This document shows, piece by piece, positions 23,949 through 33,029 of a stretch of DNA of 64,000 bases. The DNA comes from Stigmatella aurantiaca DW4/3-1 (GTDB lineage Bacteria > Myxococcota > Myxococcia > Myxococcales > Myxococcaceae): positions 7,768,893 to 7,832,892 of the forward strand of contig NC_014623.1 in NCBI RefSeq assembly GCF_000165485.1, written 5' to 3'. Positions within the stretch are counted from its first letter, which is position 1. Every line of letters begins with the position of its first letter. Below the pieces are notes generated by a model. It saw only the letters and a list, made by a program, of their open reading frames with translations. It did not search any database and was not told where the DNA came from. A program made the position numbers and the translations under genes.

Positions 23949-25862
23949 ATGCCGTCTCTTTACCTGCTGCTGGTCACCCTCGCCTCGGTTCCCCCCTCGC
24001 CCAAGGCGTTGCCGATGCCGCCTCCGCCGCAAGGGATGCACCTGCTCACCGCCGAGAACGAGCAGCAGGCCCCAGACGCGCTCGAGGAGCCCGGGGAGGC
24101 CGAGGAGCCCGAGGAGGCCAGCGACGAGGTGGAGTCCGAGTCCGCCGAGCTCGAAGAGCTCCGCGCGCTGGAGGGCGCCGCGTTGGACCCCGCCGCCCGC
24201 CCCAACGCGGAGGTGTTCCAGTCGCTGCGCCGCCTGGGGCTGGCCAACCCGCTGCGCCAGCGGATGCTGGATGCCCTGGAAGAGCCCACCTTCCGCGAGG
24301 ACGATGCCCTGCCGGAGATTCCCCTCATCACGGACCTGGACCGCTTCGACGTGGGGCAGATCCGCGACCGGTATGACATCCCCGTGGAGATGCAGCCCCT
24401 GGTGGCCCAGTACATCCAGTTCTTCCAGGGTCCGGGCCGCAAGTGGTTCCGCAAGTGGGTGTCCCGCTCTTCGCGCTACCTGCCGGTGATGCAGCCCATC
24501 CTGGAGGCCGAAGGCCTGCCGCGCGACACGGTGTACCTGGCGATGATCGAGAGTGGCTTCTCCGCGCACGCCTACTCGTGGGCGCACGCCGCCGGGCCCT
24601 GGCAGTTCATCTCCAGCACGGGCAAGCAGTACGGCCTGCGCCAGGACTTCTGGGTGGATGAGCGGAGAGACCCCATCAAGGCCACCCACGCCGCCGCGGC
24701 GTACCTCAAGCAGCTCCACAGCGAGCTGGGCCACTGGTACCTGGCCTGGGCGGGCTACAACACCGGGGGCGGGCGGGTGCGGCGGCTGATGGACCGCCAT
24801 GGCACCTCGGACTTCTGGACGCTGTCCGAGGGCCGGGGCTTCGCCCAGGAGACGAAGCACTATGTCCCCAAGCTCATCGCCGCGGCGCTCATCGCCAAGC
24901 ACCCCAGCGCCTTCGGCTTCCAGGAGCAGGAGTTCGAGTACGAGCCGCCGCTCGCCTACGAAGAGGTGTCGCTGGTGGATGCCACGGACCTGGACGTCGT
25001 CGCCCGCGCGGCCGGGGTGCCCGTCAAGGACGTGTATGATCTCAACCCCGAGCTGAAGCGCTGGTGCACCCCGCCGGCCACCGAGAAGAAGCCCTACCTG
25101 CTGCGGCTGCCCCAGGGCACCTCGGCGAAGTTCGCCGAGAACTTCAAGGCGCTCCCCGCCAACGAGCGGCTCACCTTCCGCATCCACAAGATCCGGCGCG
25201 GCGACACGCTCTCACAGATTGCCCAGGCCTACGGCAGCGCGCCGGAGGCCATCCTCCAGTTCAACCGGCTCAAGAACGCCCGGGCCCTGCGCGTCAACGG
25301 CGAGCTGGCCATCCCCGTGCCCGGCGGGCGCGGCAGCGTGGCCGCCCTGGAGCGCAAGGTGGTGCAGGCGCGCCGCAGCGGCCTGACGGCCCTTCGCCCC
25401 GAGGAGGAAATTCCCGCGGGCACCCCGAGCGCCCCCGTGGCCACCGGCCCCATCAAGACGGAGGTCATCAACGGCCGCACCCGCGTCACCTATGGCGTGC
25501 AGTCCGGCGACAGCCTGTGGGCCATCGCCCAGCGCTTCCACGTCACCGTGGAGGAGCTGCGCGCCTGGAACGACCTGTCCCGGCGCAAGCGCGGGCTGAA
25601 GGTGGGCACCGTCATCCTCGTGTTTCCCGGCACCCCGCCCGCCCAGGTCCAGGAGCGCGCGGGCACGGTGGTGGCCACCCACGCCGTGTCCCAGCCGCAG
25701 CCCTCGCGCTCCTCCTCCGTGCACACCCTGGCGGCCGGGGAGACGCTCTGGTCCGTCGCCCAGCGCTACGGCGTCACCGTGGACGACATCAAGCGGTGGA
25801 ACAACATCAAGGACCACCGCTCCATCCCCGCCGGCAAGCAGCTCCAGGTGGCCGCGCCCTGA
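23949..25862 (+). CDS. mltD: MltD-like lytic transglycosylase with three LysM domains
   Basis: A 637-residue periplasmic enzyme that cleaves peptidoglycan glycan strands. After a short signal-like N-terminus and an acidic spacer (30-110), the family 1 SLT domain spans about 165-300: the catalytic Glu is in YLAMIESGFSAHAYSWAHAA, followed by GPWQFISSTGKQYGL and AWAGYNTGGG. LysM domains, which bind peptidoglycan, are at about 395-445 (IHKIRRGDTLSQIAQAYG), 510-560 (YGVQSGDSLWAIAQRF) and 590-637 (HTLAAGETLWSVAQRYG). MltD proteins usually have one to three LysM domains. No lipobox is visible in the N-terminus, unlike E. coli MltD. Confidence 0.92.
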   Translation: MPSLYLLLVTLASVPPSPKALPMPPPPQGMHLLTAENEQQAPDALEEPGEAEEPEEASDEVESESAELEELRALEGAALDPAARPNAEVFQSLRRLGLANPLRQRMLDALEEPTFREDDALPEIPLITDLDRFDVGQIRDRYDIPVEMQPLVAQYIQFFQGPGRKWFRKWVSRSSRYLPVMQPILEAEGLPRDTVYLAMIESGFSAHAYSWAHAAGPWQFISSTGKQYGLRQDFWVDERRDPIKATHAAAAYLKQLHSELGHWYLAWAGYNTGGGRVRRLMDRHGTSDFWTLSEGRGFAQETKHYVPKLIAAALIAKHPSAFGFQEQEFEYEPPLAYEEVSLVDATDLDVVARAAGVPVKDVYDLNPELKRWCTPPATEKKPYLLRLPQGTSAKFAENFKALPANERLTFRIHKIRRGDTLSQIAQAYGSAPEAILQFNRLKNARALRVNGELAIPVPGGRGSVAALERKVVQARRSGLTALRPEEEIPAGTPSAPVATGPIKTEVINGRTRVTYGVQSGDSLWAIAQRFHVTVEELRAWNDLSRRKRGLKVGTVILVFPGTPPAQVQERAGTVVATHAVSQPQPSRSSSVHTLAAGETLWSVAQRYGVTVDDIKRWNNIKDHRSIPAGKQLQVAAP

Positions 25863-25871
25863 CGCGCGGCC

Positions 25872-27629
25872 TCACTGCTCCTCGAGCAGCATCTTCAGCT
25901 CGCGCACCCGCCGGGTGATGCTGTCGCGCTCCAAGGAGCGAAACGGCTCGGGCAGCAGTTCCCGGCTGGTGCACTCCTGCACCGCCACCAGGTTCTGGAG
26001 TTCGATCTCCATCGGGTAGCTGGGCGGCACGAAGTCCGCCATCACCGCCTTCAGGTCCTCCTCCGTCACCTGCTCCCGGCCCGCAGTCAGCGCGCGGAAC
26101 TTCGCCCGCACCATCACCGCTTCGATGTCCGCGCCACTGAACTGGCTCGCCTGCTCCGGCAGCAGCGCCGAGAAGGACGGCACGTCCACGCTGACGCCCG
26201 TCTTCTTCTGCATCACCTGGAACAGCTCGTCGCGCTCGGCGTCCGTGGACGGATAGAAGAGCGCCAGGTGCTCCTCGGCGCGCCCCTGCCGCTTCAAGTC
26301 GATGGGCAGCAGGTCCGGGCGGGCCGTCATCAGGAACCAGACGATCTTCCCGCGGTACTGCGTGTTGCCCATGAAGGACGCGATGGAGCCGAACACGCGG
26401 CTGCTCGTGCCCGAGTCTCCCCCGGAGTCGCGGTTGCCCAGGAAGGTGTCCGCCTCGTCCACCATCACCGCCACCGGCCACAGCGCCTTGAGCAGTGTGA
26501 AGATGCGCTCCAGGTTCGCCTCCGTCACGCCCTGCCACTGGCTGCGGAAGTTGAGGAACTTCACCACGGGGATGCCGATCTCCCCGGCGAAGCAGGACAC
26601 CAGGAACGTCTTGCCGGTGCCCACCGGGCCGCTGATGAGGTAGCCCATGGGCATCACCTCGTTGCGGCCCTTTTTCAGCGCGTTGGCGGCTGCCCTCAGC
26701 ATCTCCTTCGCCTTGGCGTGCCCGGCCACCGCATCCAGGGTGTGCGCCGGCTCGATGAACTCCAAGAGCCCGTGGCACTCCGCCTGGATGAGCTCCTTCT
26801 TCTTCTCCTTGAGCAACTCCGGGGTGATGCGCACCTCGCGCTCGAGCGCCTCGGTGAGCACCCGGTCCAGGTTGATGCGCGACAGGCCCGCCGTCATCTT
26901 CGCCAGCGCCGCCAGCGGCACATCCGAGATGGACTGGAGCCGCTTGCCCTCCAACTTCGAGCGCACGTAGTCCAGCCGCTCCTCCTCCAGGGGCAGCGGC
27001 AGCTCGATGGGCGCCACGTACGGGTTGCGCGCGATCCGGGGCGAGATGTCCGACAGGTTCTCCGCCAGCAGCACCACGGAGATGTCGTTGGCCAGGAACT
27101 GCGGGTCATGCGCCCACTTGTCCAGCGTGGCCACCACGAACCGGTCCTCGGAGGACAGGTGGCTCATCTCCCCGCCGGGCACCAGCGTCTCCGCGAAGTC
27201 GATGATGAGCGCCATGGACTTGCCCTCGCCCAGGCGCAGCCGCAGGAAGTTCTCCAGAATCTGGAGCGCCCGGCCCGGGTCTCTGGGCAGCGACTTGGCG
27301 TAGTCGGTGCCATAGAGCGCGTCGTAGCCCGCCATCGCCCGCTGCAAGTCCTTCTGCGTCTCTGGCGCGGCGGCGCGGATCCCCGAGGAGCGGTCGTAGA
27401 AGATGACGTGGTCCCTGCCGCCGAACAGCTCCTCGGACAGGAACGTCTTGAGGGTGCCAAACCCCCGGCTGCCATCGGCTTGGGTGATCGGCTGCAAGTC
27501 CCTCACCGCTCCGTAGAGCAGGAAGGTGCACACCGTCTTCGTGTAGTACTTCTGGGCGAGCTTCTGGGCCCAGCGCGGCAGGTCCAAGAGGGGATCTGCC
27601 TTGCTGCTCTTGCGTGCTTTGGTCGTCAC
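25872..27629 (-). CDS. Ycf46-like AAA+ ATPase with a degenerate N-terminal AAA-like half
   Basis: A 585-residue protein. The C-terminal half is a complete AAA domain: Walker A GPVGTGKT (about 330), Walker B VAVMVDEADTFLG (about 385-397), sensor 1 IVWFLMTARPD and a lid helical domain with FSGADIEAV. The N-terminal half (about 30-250) looks like a second AAA-like fold that lacks Walker A but keeps a Walker B-like ALIIDFAE and a sensor-like stretch (VVLLAENLSDISPRIARNP), the layout seen in Ycf46 proteins. The GTG at 27629, with GGAGGG upstream, is preferred to a longer reading. It is 64 bp downstream of the kinase gene and may be co-transcribed. Its substrate is unknown. Confidence 0.85.
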   Translation of the reverse strand: MTTKARKSSKADPLLDLPRWAQKLAQKYYTKTVCTFLLYGAVRDLQPITQADGSRGFGTLKTFLSEELFGGRDHVIFYDRSSGIRAAAPETQKDLQRAMAGYDALYGTDYAKSLPRDPGRALQILENFLRLRLGEGKSMALIIDFAETLVPGGEMSHLSSEDRFVVATLDKWAHDPQFLANDISVVLLAENLSDISPRIARNPYVAPIELPLPLEEERLDYVRSKLEGKRLQSISDVPLAALAKMTAGLSRINLDRVLTEALEREVRITPELLKEKKKELIQAECHGLLEFIEPAHTLDAVAGHAKAKEMLRAAANALKKGRNEVMPMGYLISGPVGTGKTFLVSCFAGEIGIPVVKFLNFRSQWQGVTEANLERIFTLLKALWPVAVMVDEADTFLGNRDSGGDSGTSSRVFGSIASFMGNTQYRGKIVWFLMTARPDLLPIDLKRQGRAEEHLALFYPSTDAERDELFQVMQKKTGVSVDVPSFSALLPEQASQFSGADIEAVMVRAKFRALTAGREQVTEEDLKAVMADFVPPSYPMEIELQNLVAVQECTSRELLPEPFRSLERDSITRRVRELKMLLEEQ

Positions 27630-27693
27630 GGACGAATGTCCCTCCACCCCTCGAAAGGGGCCCCACACACCCACCAGGCTCGAACGGGCGTGG

Positions 27694-30192
27694 CTACCTG
27701 CAACCAGGCTGCTTCTTCAAGGCCGCCCTGGCCACCGCCTGGGCATCTCCAGCGCCCGAGGCGACCACGGGCACTTCGGCCTCCTGGAAGCACCTCATGC
27801 GCAGAATCACGTTCCGGACGGTCGGGGCCAGGGGAACGTCCATGGGCGTGGTGCCCAGCACCTTGCCCCCCGCCACGATGGTGGCCCCCGAGGGCTCGGA
27901 CTCCACCCGGACGTTCATCGCGGTGGGCGTCAGCTTCACGGCCACGCTCAAGGGCGCGGACCCTTCGGGCGCGGGGTAGGACTGCTTCAAGGTTTGATAG
28001 CCCGGAGCACTCACCTCGATGGCCATGTCCCCATCGATGCCCACCTTGACGACGTTCTCGCTGCGGCCCTGCGCACGCACGGTCTTCCCGTTTACCTTCA
28101 CCTCGGCGTCCGCCGGCTGGGTGTTGAGCGCCAACCAGCCCTCCCGCACCAGCGGCTCGAGCGCCGCCACCACACGGGTCACCTGCGTGCCCTCGGTGAC
28201 CGTCACCGTCTGGGTGAAGGGCTTGTAGCCCGCGGCGCTGACCATCACCACGACGGGGCCGGCGGGCATCTGCTGGAGGATGTCGCCCGTCGTGGACGCC
28301 ACCGCCTCGGCATTGAGTGACACCTGGGCCGTGGCCCGCACCGCGGACGGCAGCTCCACCATGATGAAGCCCAGGGCGGGCTTGGAGGGCAGCAGCAGCA
28401 CGAGCCCCAGGACGATCAGGGCCAGCACCGCGCCGCCCACACCCAGCACCAGCCCCTTGCGGCCGAACCCCATGGTGTTGAGGTCGGTGGAGTGCTCGGC
28501 CGACTTGGGCTCGGGGGGCAACACGGGTGCCGGAGCGGGCCTCGGCGCATGAGGCGCCGCGCCCAGCACGGGAGGCCCCCCCGCGGGAGGCTCCGAGCGG
28601 ACGATGCGCGGCAACCCATCCGAGCCCCGGGCCGCGCGCCCGGACGGAGGGGGCTCATGGTTCGCCGCCACGATGGGCATGCCGATCATGGACGCGCGCA
28701 CCTGCACGCTGGGCGGAGACGACGTCAGCACCGGAACCTGCGACAAGGACGGCGCGCGCGGCATCGCCGGCTGGGGCACGGACGGAGGCGGCCCGATGAC
28801 GGCCGTCTTGCCCGTGCTGGGCTCCTCGCCCTCGCCCAGCTGCTGGGCCGCGGGCGTCTCCAGCGGCGTGATGGCGCGGCCCACGGCGCCTGGCAGCGTG
28901 GTGGGCTCCTCGGTGTCGTCGAAATACTCGCCCGGCGTCACCAGCATCGTCGCCGCGCCCTCGTCATCCTTGGGCGCGGGGACGGCCGCCGCGGCCGTCA
29001 GCTTGGGCAGCGCGGTGAGCGACGTGGTGCGGCGGATGCCCCCCGCCGTCGTGAGGTTCGGATTGGACGCAGGGGAGGAAGGCTTGTGGGCCTCCATGGG
29101 CGCCAGGCTCGGCGGCGCGGTGGGCGCAGGAGGCGCCACCACGGGGGCCGCAGGGGCCGCCCCGGTGAAGCCCGCCTCGATGGCCGCGAGCATGCCCTCC
29201 GGGGGCTTGATGGAGGAGTACTCCGTCAGCCGCTGCTTCTCGCGCTCCACCTCTTCGGCGAACGTGGACTTCATGTACTGCATGAGGTCCTTGCGGCCGA
29301 AGATGGTCTCGCTGGTGATGAGGAAGCGCTGCAAGTCATCGCCCAGCTCGCTGGCGTACTGGTAGCGCTCGTCCACGTCCCGCGCGAGCGCCTTGAGGAC
29401 GATCTTCTCCAGGTTCTCGGGAATGCGGCGGTTGTAGGTGGAAGGGGGCGCCACCTCCGCCTTGCGGACCTTCTCCAGCACCGAGAAGTCGCTCTCGCCC
29501 ACGAACAGGCGCTCGCCGGTGAGCATCTCGTAGAGACACACACCGATGGCGAACACGTCCGAGCGCCGGTCCAGGGGCAGGCCACGGATCTGCTCCGGGC
29601 TCATGTAGCCAAACTTGCCCTTGAGGATGCCCGCCTGCGTCTTCGTCGCCTTGCCCGCGGCCTTGGCGATGCCGAAGTCGATGACCTTCACTTCACCCTC
29701 GTAGGACACGAGGATGTTCTGCGGCGAGATGTCGCGGTGGACGATGTTCATGTCCCGCCCCATCCCGTCCTTCTTCCGGTGGGCGTAGTCCAGGCCCTCG
29801 CACATCTTCGACACGCAGTAGGCCACCAGCGGAATCGGCGCGGGCTCTCCCTTCTTGCGGCAGCGGTCGAAGATGGCCCGCATGTCCTTGCCGGGGATGT
29901 ACTCCATCGCGATGAAGTAGCTGCTGGTGATCTGCCCCAGTTCGAAGATCTGCCCGATGTTGGCGTGCGTCAGCTGGACGCTGATCTTCGCCTCATCGAT
30001 GAACATCGAGATGAACTCATCGTCCTCGGCGATGTTCGGAAGAATGCGTTTGATGGCCACGAGCCGTTCGAAGCCACTCGCTCCAAATTGCTTGCCACGC
30101 CACACCTCCGCCATGCCGCCGATGTTGATGCGGTCAAGAAGAAGGTACTTCCCAAATGGGATGGGCTGGCGCTTGGGTTGGCTTGTCGTCAC
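27694..30192 (-). CDS. Membrane-anchored Ser/Thr protein kinase with PEGA repeats
   Basis: An 832-residue Hanks-type kinase. The catalytic domain (about 10-290) has the glycine loop INIGGMAEVWRG, the Lys in VAIKRIL, the catalytic loop in the myxobacterial form HRDISPQNIL, and VIDFGIAKA and GYMSPEQ. A Pro/Ala-rich linker with many Ser/Thr follows (about 340-590), then one membrane helix (GLVLGVGGAVLALIVLGLVLLLPS, about 595-618), and a periplasmic part with PEGA-like repeats (EGWLALNTQPADAEVKVNGK; RVESEPSGATIVAGGKVLGTTPMDV). So the kinase domain is cytoplasmic and the sensor-like part is outside. The GTG start at 30192 lacks a strong ribosome site. The activation segment has several Thr/Ser residues for autophosphorylation. 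Confidence 0.95.
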   Translation of the reverse strand: MTTSQPKRQPIPFGKYLLLDRINIGGMAEVWRGKQFGASGFERLVAIKRILPNIAEDDEFISMFIDEAKISVQLTHANIGQIFELGQITSSYFIAMEYIPGKDMRAIFDRCRKKGEPAPIPLVAYCVSKMCEGLDYAHRKKDGMGRDMNIVHRDISPQNILVSYEGEVKVIDFGIAKAAGKATKTQAGILKGKFGYMSPEQIRGLPLDRRSDVFAIGVCLYEMLTGERLFVGESDFSVLEKVRKAEVAPPSTYNRRIPENLEKIVLKALARDVDERYQYASELGDDLQRFLITSETIFGRKDLMQYMKSTFAEEVEREKQRLTEYSSIKPPEGMLAAIEAGFTGAAPAAPVVAPPAPTAPPSLAPMEAHKPSSPASNPNLTTAGGIRRTTSLTALPKLTAAAAVPAPKDDEGAATMLVTPGEYFDDTEEPTTLPGAVGRAITPLETPAAQQLGEGEEPSTGKTAVIGPPPSVPQPAMPRAPSLSQVPVLTSSPPSVQVRASMIGMPIVAANHEPPPSGRAARGSDGLPRIVRSEPPAGGPPVLGAAPHAPRPAPAPVLPPEPKSAEHSTDLNTMGFGRKGLVLGVGGAVLALIVLGLVLLLPSKPALGFIMVELPSAVRATAQVSLNAEAVASTTGDILQQMPAGPVVVMVSAAGYKPFTQTVTVTEGTQVTRVVAALEPLVREGWLALNTQPADAEVKVNGKTVRAQGRSENVVKVGIDGDMAIEVSAPGYQTLKQSYPAPEGSAPLSVAVKLTPTAMNVRVESEPSGATIVAGGKVLGTTPMDVPLAPTVRNVILRMRCFQEAEVPVVASGAGDAQAVARAALKKQPGCR

Positions 30193-30224
30193 GAGATTCG
30201 AGGGTCTCGGGTTTGAGAGGCGAG

Positions 30225-30252
30225 CCTATCGACCGCGCCTCCATAGGGTCAA
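30225..30252 (-). promoter_or_regulatory. Candidate sigma-70 promoter of the kinase gene
   Basis: Minus strand: TTGACC (30252-30247), a 16-bp spacer and GATAGG (30230-30225), about 33 bp before the GTG start at 30192. The -35 match is good (5 of 6), the -10 is weak. The spacing is acceptable. Confidence 0.35.
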
Positions 30253-30295
30253 CCATCGGGCCACCCCTTCGGGAACAAGGCAAGCAAGCTCTTGT

Positions 30296-31054
30296 CTAGG
30301 GCTCTTGCGGCCCAGCTCCCGGCTCCGTGCTCCCCCGGAAGGCGTCCGTGCGTTCAGGCATCACCGGTTCATCCTGTTTTACAGGTTGAACAAGCAAGAA
30401 CCGTGTTTCACCGCCCTGAGAGAGCACGTCGGCGGGGCCAAACCGCCGCTCCGCGGGCAGCCCCACGAGGCTGACCCAAGCCCCTTGGCGCTGGGGGGCA
30501 ACGCAGTAGAGGAGCGTGCCCGGCAGGAGTCCCGCGGCGGAGCGGACGGGGCCTTCGCAGTTCTCGCGCACCTGGAGGGTGTACTCCCGCACCGGCTCGC
30601 CCCGGACGAGGTAGGGCGGCCCCCCCAGCTCCTTCAGCAGGGCGCTCAGGATGCGGGGATCGGCGGGGACCTCCCCCGAGGTGGCCCGCTCCTGAGCGAG
30701 GCCGTGAAAGCGCTGAAGCGCCAGGCTCGCCAGATCCCACGAGCCCACGGGAACCCGGCGCTCGGCGGCGATCAAATCCAAGAATAGCGCGCCTACCAGG
30801 ACCAGGAGGGCCAGCCGGTAGCCCTTGTAGTCATCGCCCCGGCGGTGCAGCAGGCCCCACACCGCCGCACCCACCGAGCCCACGGCCACGCTCAGCACCG
30901 CCGCGGGACGCCAGAGCGAGGGCAGTTGGGAGAAGGCGGCGACCTCCGCGCTGCGCGCCCGGAGGGCATCGGCCAGATCTCCCCCGTAGAGCCAAGCCAG
31001 CAGCCCCCACGCGGCCACATTCGCCACCAGCGTCTTGCCAGAAGGGCCCTTCAT
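30296..31054 (-). CDS. Membrane protein of an ABC-exporter operon
   Basis: A 252-residue protein with three predicted N-terminal membrane helices (LVANVAAWGLLAWLYGG; PAAVLSVAVGSVGAAVWGLL; YRLALLVLVGALFLDLIAA) and a C-terminal soluble domain of about 140 residues with no motif I recognise. The ATG at 31054 overlaps the permease stop (ATGA). It is the last gene of a four-gene run (lipoprotein, ATPase, permease, this). It could be an accessory subunit or a substrate-handling protein. A second, longer reading frame in the same strand starts far upstream but covers the permease and is not coding. Confidence 0.7.
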   Translation of the reverse strand: MKGPSGKTLVANVAAWGLLAWLYGGDLADALRARSAEVAAFSQLPSLWRPAAVLSVAVGSVGAAVWGLLHRRGDDYKGYRLALLVLVGALFLDLIAAERRVPVGSWDLASLALQRFHGLAQERATSGEVPADPRILSALLKELGGPPYLVRGEPVREYTLQVRENCEGPVRSAAGLLPGTLLYCVAPQRQGAWVSLVGLPAERRFGPADVLSQGGETRFLLVQPVKQDEPVMPERTDAFRGSTEPGAGPQEP

Positions 31055-32331
31055 CCGGCGAGCGTTCGGGCAGGGTCCGTGGCGGCGGCGCGGCGGCTGG
31101 GAAAATAGGCACCCGCGAGCGCGGCCACGAGCCCCAGCACCACCCCGCCGAGCACCACGGGCCACGGGAAGGAGAAGAAACTGTCGGGCTTGAAGGGGAA
31201 GCTGGGCAGGGCGCGGGCCGCGAGCTTGTCCGTGCCCAGCGCGAGCGCCATGGCCACCGCCGTGCCCACGGCCCCCCCGGCAATCCCCAGCACGCAGGCC
31301 TCGGCCAGAACGATGTTGCGCACATCCGCGCGCGAAGCCCCCACCGCCTGCATCACCCCGATCTCCCGGGCCCGGGCGCGGACGGAGGCGGAGAGTGCGT
31401 GGGCGATGTTCACCGCGGCCAGCACACAGATGAGGATGGACAGCAGCGCGAGCGCCGAGGTGGTGAGCGCCACGGCCGCGCCCGCGTTCTCGGCCATCCG
31501 CCGCTCCTGATCGTCGATCTCCAGGCCCATCTGCTTCACCGCATCGATGAGGGCCGGTACCTGCGAGGGGTCCTTGGCCACCAGCGTCACGCCGCTGAAG
31601 GTCTCGGCGTCCACGCCCGAGGCGCGGTTGAGGCGGATGGCGGTGTCCAGGGGGATGGTGATGCCGGCCAGCAGGGCCCGATCCGAGGCGCCCACCACCT
31701 GGGCCTGGGCCGGGGTCGTCGGGCCGGGCGCGGTCTGGGCCACGAACGAGCGGTTGAACTCCACCGGGAAACCAAAGCCGAGGAGCATCTGGGACGAGAG
31801 TTGGGGCAGCTTGCGCGCCGGGGCGAACGTCTTGTTGTAGATCTCCAGCAACCGCGTGGAGATGACCACGGGGATGGGCTGATCCGGCGGCACGTCCTGG
31901 AACGAGCCGATCTTCACATCCGCCCGGACGAAGTCCGGCTCCACCCCCACGGCCAGCACTTCCATGCCCATGCGCAGCCTGGAGCCGAAGAAGGCCCCCT
32001 CGTAGCGGCTGACCGCGGGCACGCGCACGTTCATCTTCCGGTAGACCCGCTCCACCCCGGCCAGCCCGCTCAGCCGCTCCACCGCCGCCGTGTCCAGCGT
32101 GCCGCCTCCCAGCAGCGAGCCCAGGGACACCGATGCGGGCACCACATCCACCAGCCTGGCATCCGAGGGAAAGACCTTCTCGCGGATGACGCTCCCCACG
32201 CCCAACCCCAACCCCACGAAGAAGACGAGCGCCCCGACGCCCATGGCCACGCCGAAGGCGGAGAAGAAGGCCCCCCGGCGCTCCCGGGCGAGGCTCAGCC
32301 GGACCAGCCGGGACAGCGCGGAGAGCCTCAC
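31051..32331 (-). CDS. FtsX/MacB-type ABC exporter permease
   Basis: A 426-residue permease: an N-terminal membrane helix (AFGVAMGVGALVFFVGLGLGV), a MacB-PCD-like periplasmic domain (about 60-270), then the FtsX domain with three C-terminal helices (ALALLSILICVLAAVNIAHAL; LAEACVLGIAGGAVGTAVAMA; PVVLGGVVLGLVAALAGAYFP) and the typical REIGVMQAVGASRADVRNIVLAEA loop. Such permeases of the LolCDE/MacB type act mechanically on lipoproteins or small substrates rather than opening a pore. GTG start at 32331 overlaps the ATPase stop (GTGA). It pairs with the ATPase at 32328. Confidence 0.92.
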   Translation of the reverse strand: MRLSALSRLVRLSLARERRGAFFSAFGVAMGVGALVFFVGLGLGVGSVIREKVFPSDARLVDVVPASVSLGSLLGGGTLDTAAVERLSGLAGVERVYRKMNVRVPAVSRYEGAFFGSRLRMGMEVLAVGVEPDFVRADVKIGSFQDVPPDQPIPVVISTRLLEIYNKTFAPARKLPQLSSQMLLGFGFPVEFNRSFVAQTAPGPTTPAQAQVVGASDRALLAGITIPLDTAIRLNRASGVDAETFSGVTLVAKDPSQVPALIDAVKQMGLEIDDQERRMAENAGAAVALTTSALALLSILICVLAAVNIAHALSASVRARAREIGVMQAVGASRADVRNIVLAEACVLGIAGGAVGTAVAMALALGTDKLAARALPSFPFKPDSFFSFPWPVVLGGVVLGLVAALAGAYFPSRRAAATDPARTLAG

Positions 32332-33029
32332 GGCACACCTCCCACGGAAGGGCGCTCCGCCCCGGGCTCCTCGAGGAGCCGACCTTCCTTCAACCGCAAC
32401 ACCCGGCGGGCCGCGGACCGCATCCGTTCCTCATGGGTCACGGCCAGCACGGTGAGCCCCTCCCGGTGAAGCTCCTCGAACAGCTGGATGACGCCCTCCC
32501 CGGTGGCCGCGTCGAGGTTGCCGGTGGGCTCATCGCACAGCAAAACCTTCGGCCCGGTGAAGAGCGCCCGGGCGATGGCCACCCGCTGACGCTCCCCGCC
32601 CGACAAGCGCACCGGCTCGCGGGCCTTCTTGGCCAGCAGCCCCACGCGGTCCAGCAGGAACTCGGCGCGTTTGCGGGCCTCGGCCGTCACGGGACCGAAG
32701 TGGGCAGGCAGCAGCACGTTCTCCACCGCGGAGAGGTTGGGGATGAGGTGGAAGGACTGGAAGACGAAGCCCACGTGGGTGTTGCGAAAGCGCGCCAGCG
32801 CTTGGTCCTTCAAGCCGCGCAGCTTCACCCCGCCCACCTCCACCTCGCCCGCGTAGTGCACGTCCAATCCGCCCAGCAGGTGCAGCAACGTGGACTTGCC
32901 GCTTCCCGACGAGCCCACCACGGCCACGAAGTCTCCCGAGGCCACGTCCAGCGACAGGCCATCCAGCACCCGCACCCGTGTGCCGTCCCCGTCGATGTAC
33001 TCCTTGACGATGTCGCGCGCGCGGATCAC
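32328..33029 (-). CDS. LolD/MacB-type ABC exporter ATPase
   Basis: A 233-residue ATPase. Walker A GSSGSGKST (about 39-47), signature LSGGERQRVAIARAL (about 143-157), Walker B LLCDEPTGNLD (about 166-176) and the switch His in VTHEERM. The sequence is LolD/MacB-like (FVFQSFHLIPNLSAVENVLLP is the Q-loop region typical of the group). It drives the FtsX-type permease encoded next. The GTG start at 33029 overlaps the preceding lipoprotein stop (GTGA), so all four genes are translationally linked. Confidence 0.95.
   Translation of the reverse strand: MIRARDIVKEYIDGDGTRVRVLDGLSLDVASGDFVAVVGSSGSGKSTLLHLLGGLDVHYAGEVEVGGVKLRGLKDQALARFRNTHVGFVFQSFHLIPNLSAVENVLLPAHFGPVTAEARKRAEFLLDRVGLLAKKAREPVRLSGGERQRVAIARALFTGPKVLLCDEPTGNLDAATGEGVIQLFEELHREGLTVLAVTHEERMRSAARRVLRLKEGRLLEEPGAERPSVGGVP

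Noticed and set aside
26268..28049. Long plus-strand frame opposite the AAA ATPase and kinase
   Set aside because: Antisense frame without any motif; the minus-strand genes are certain.
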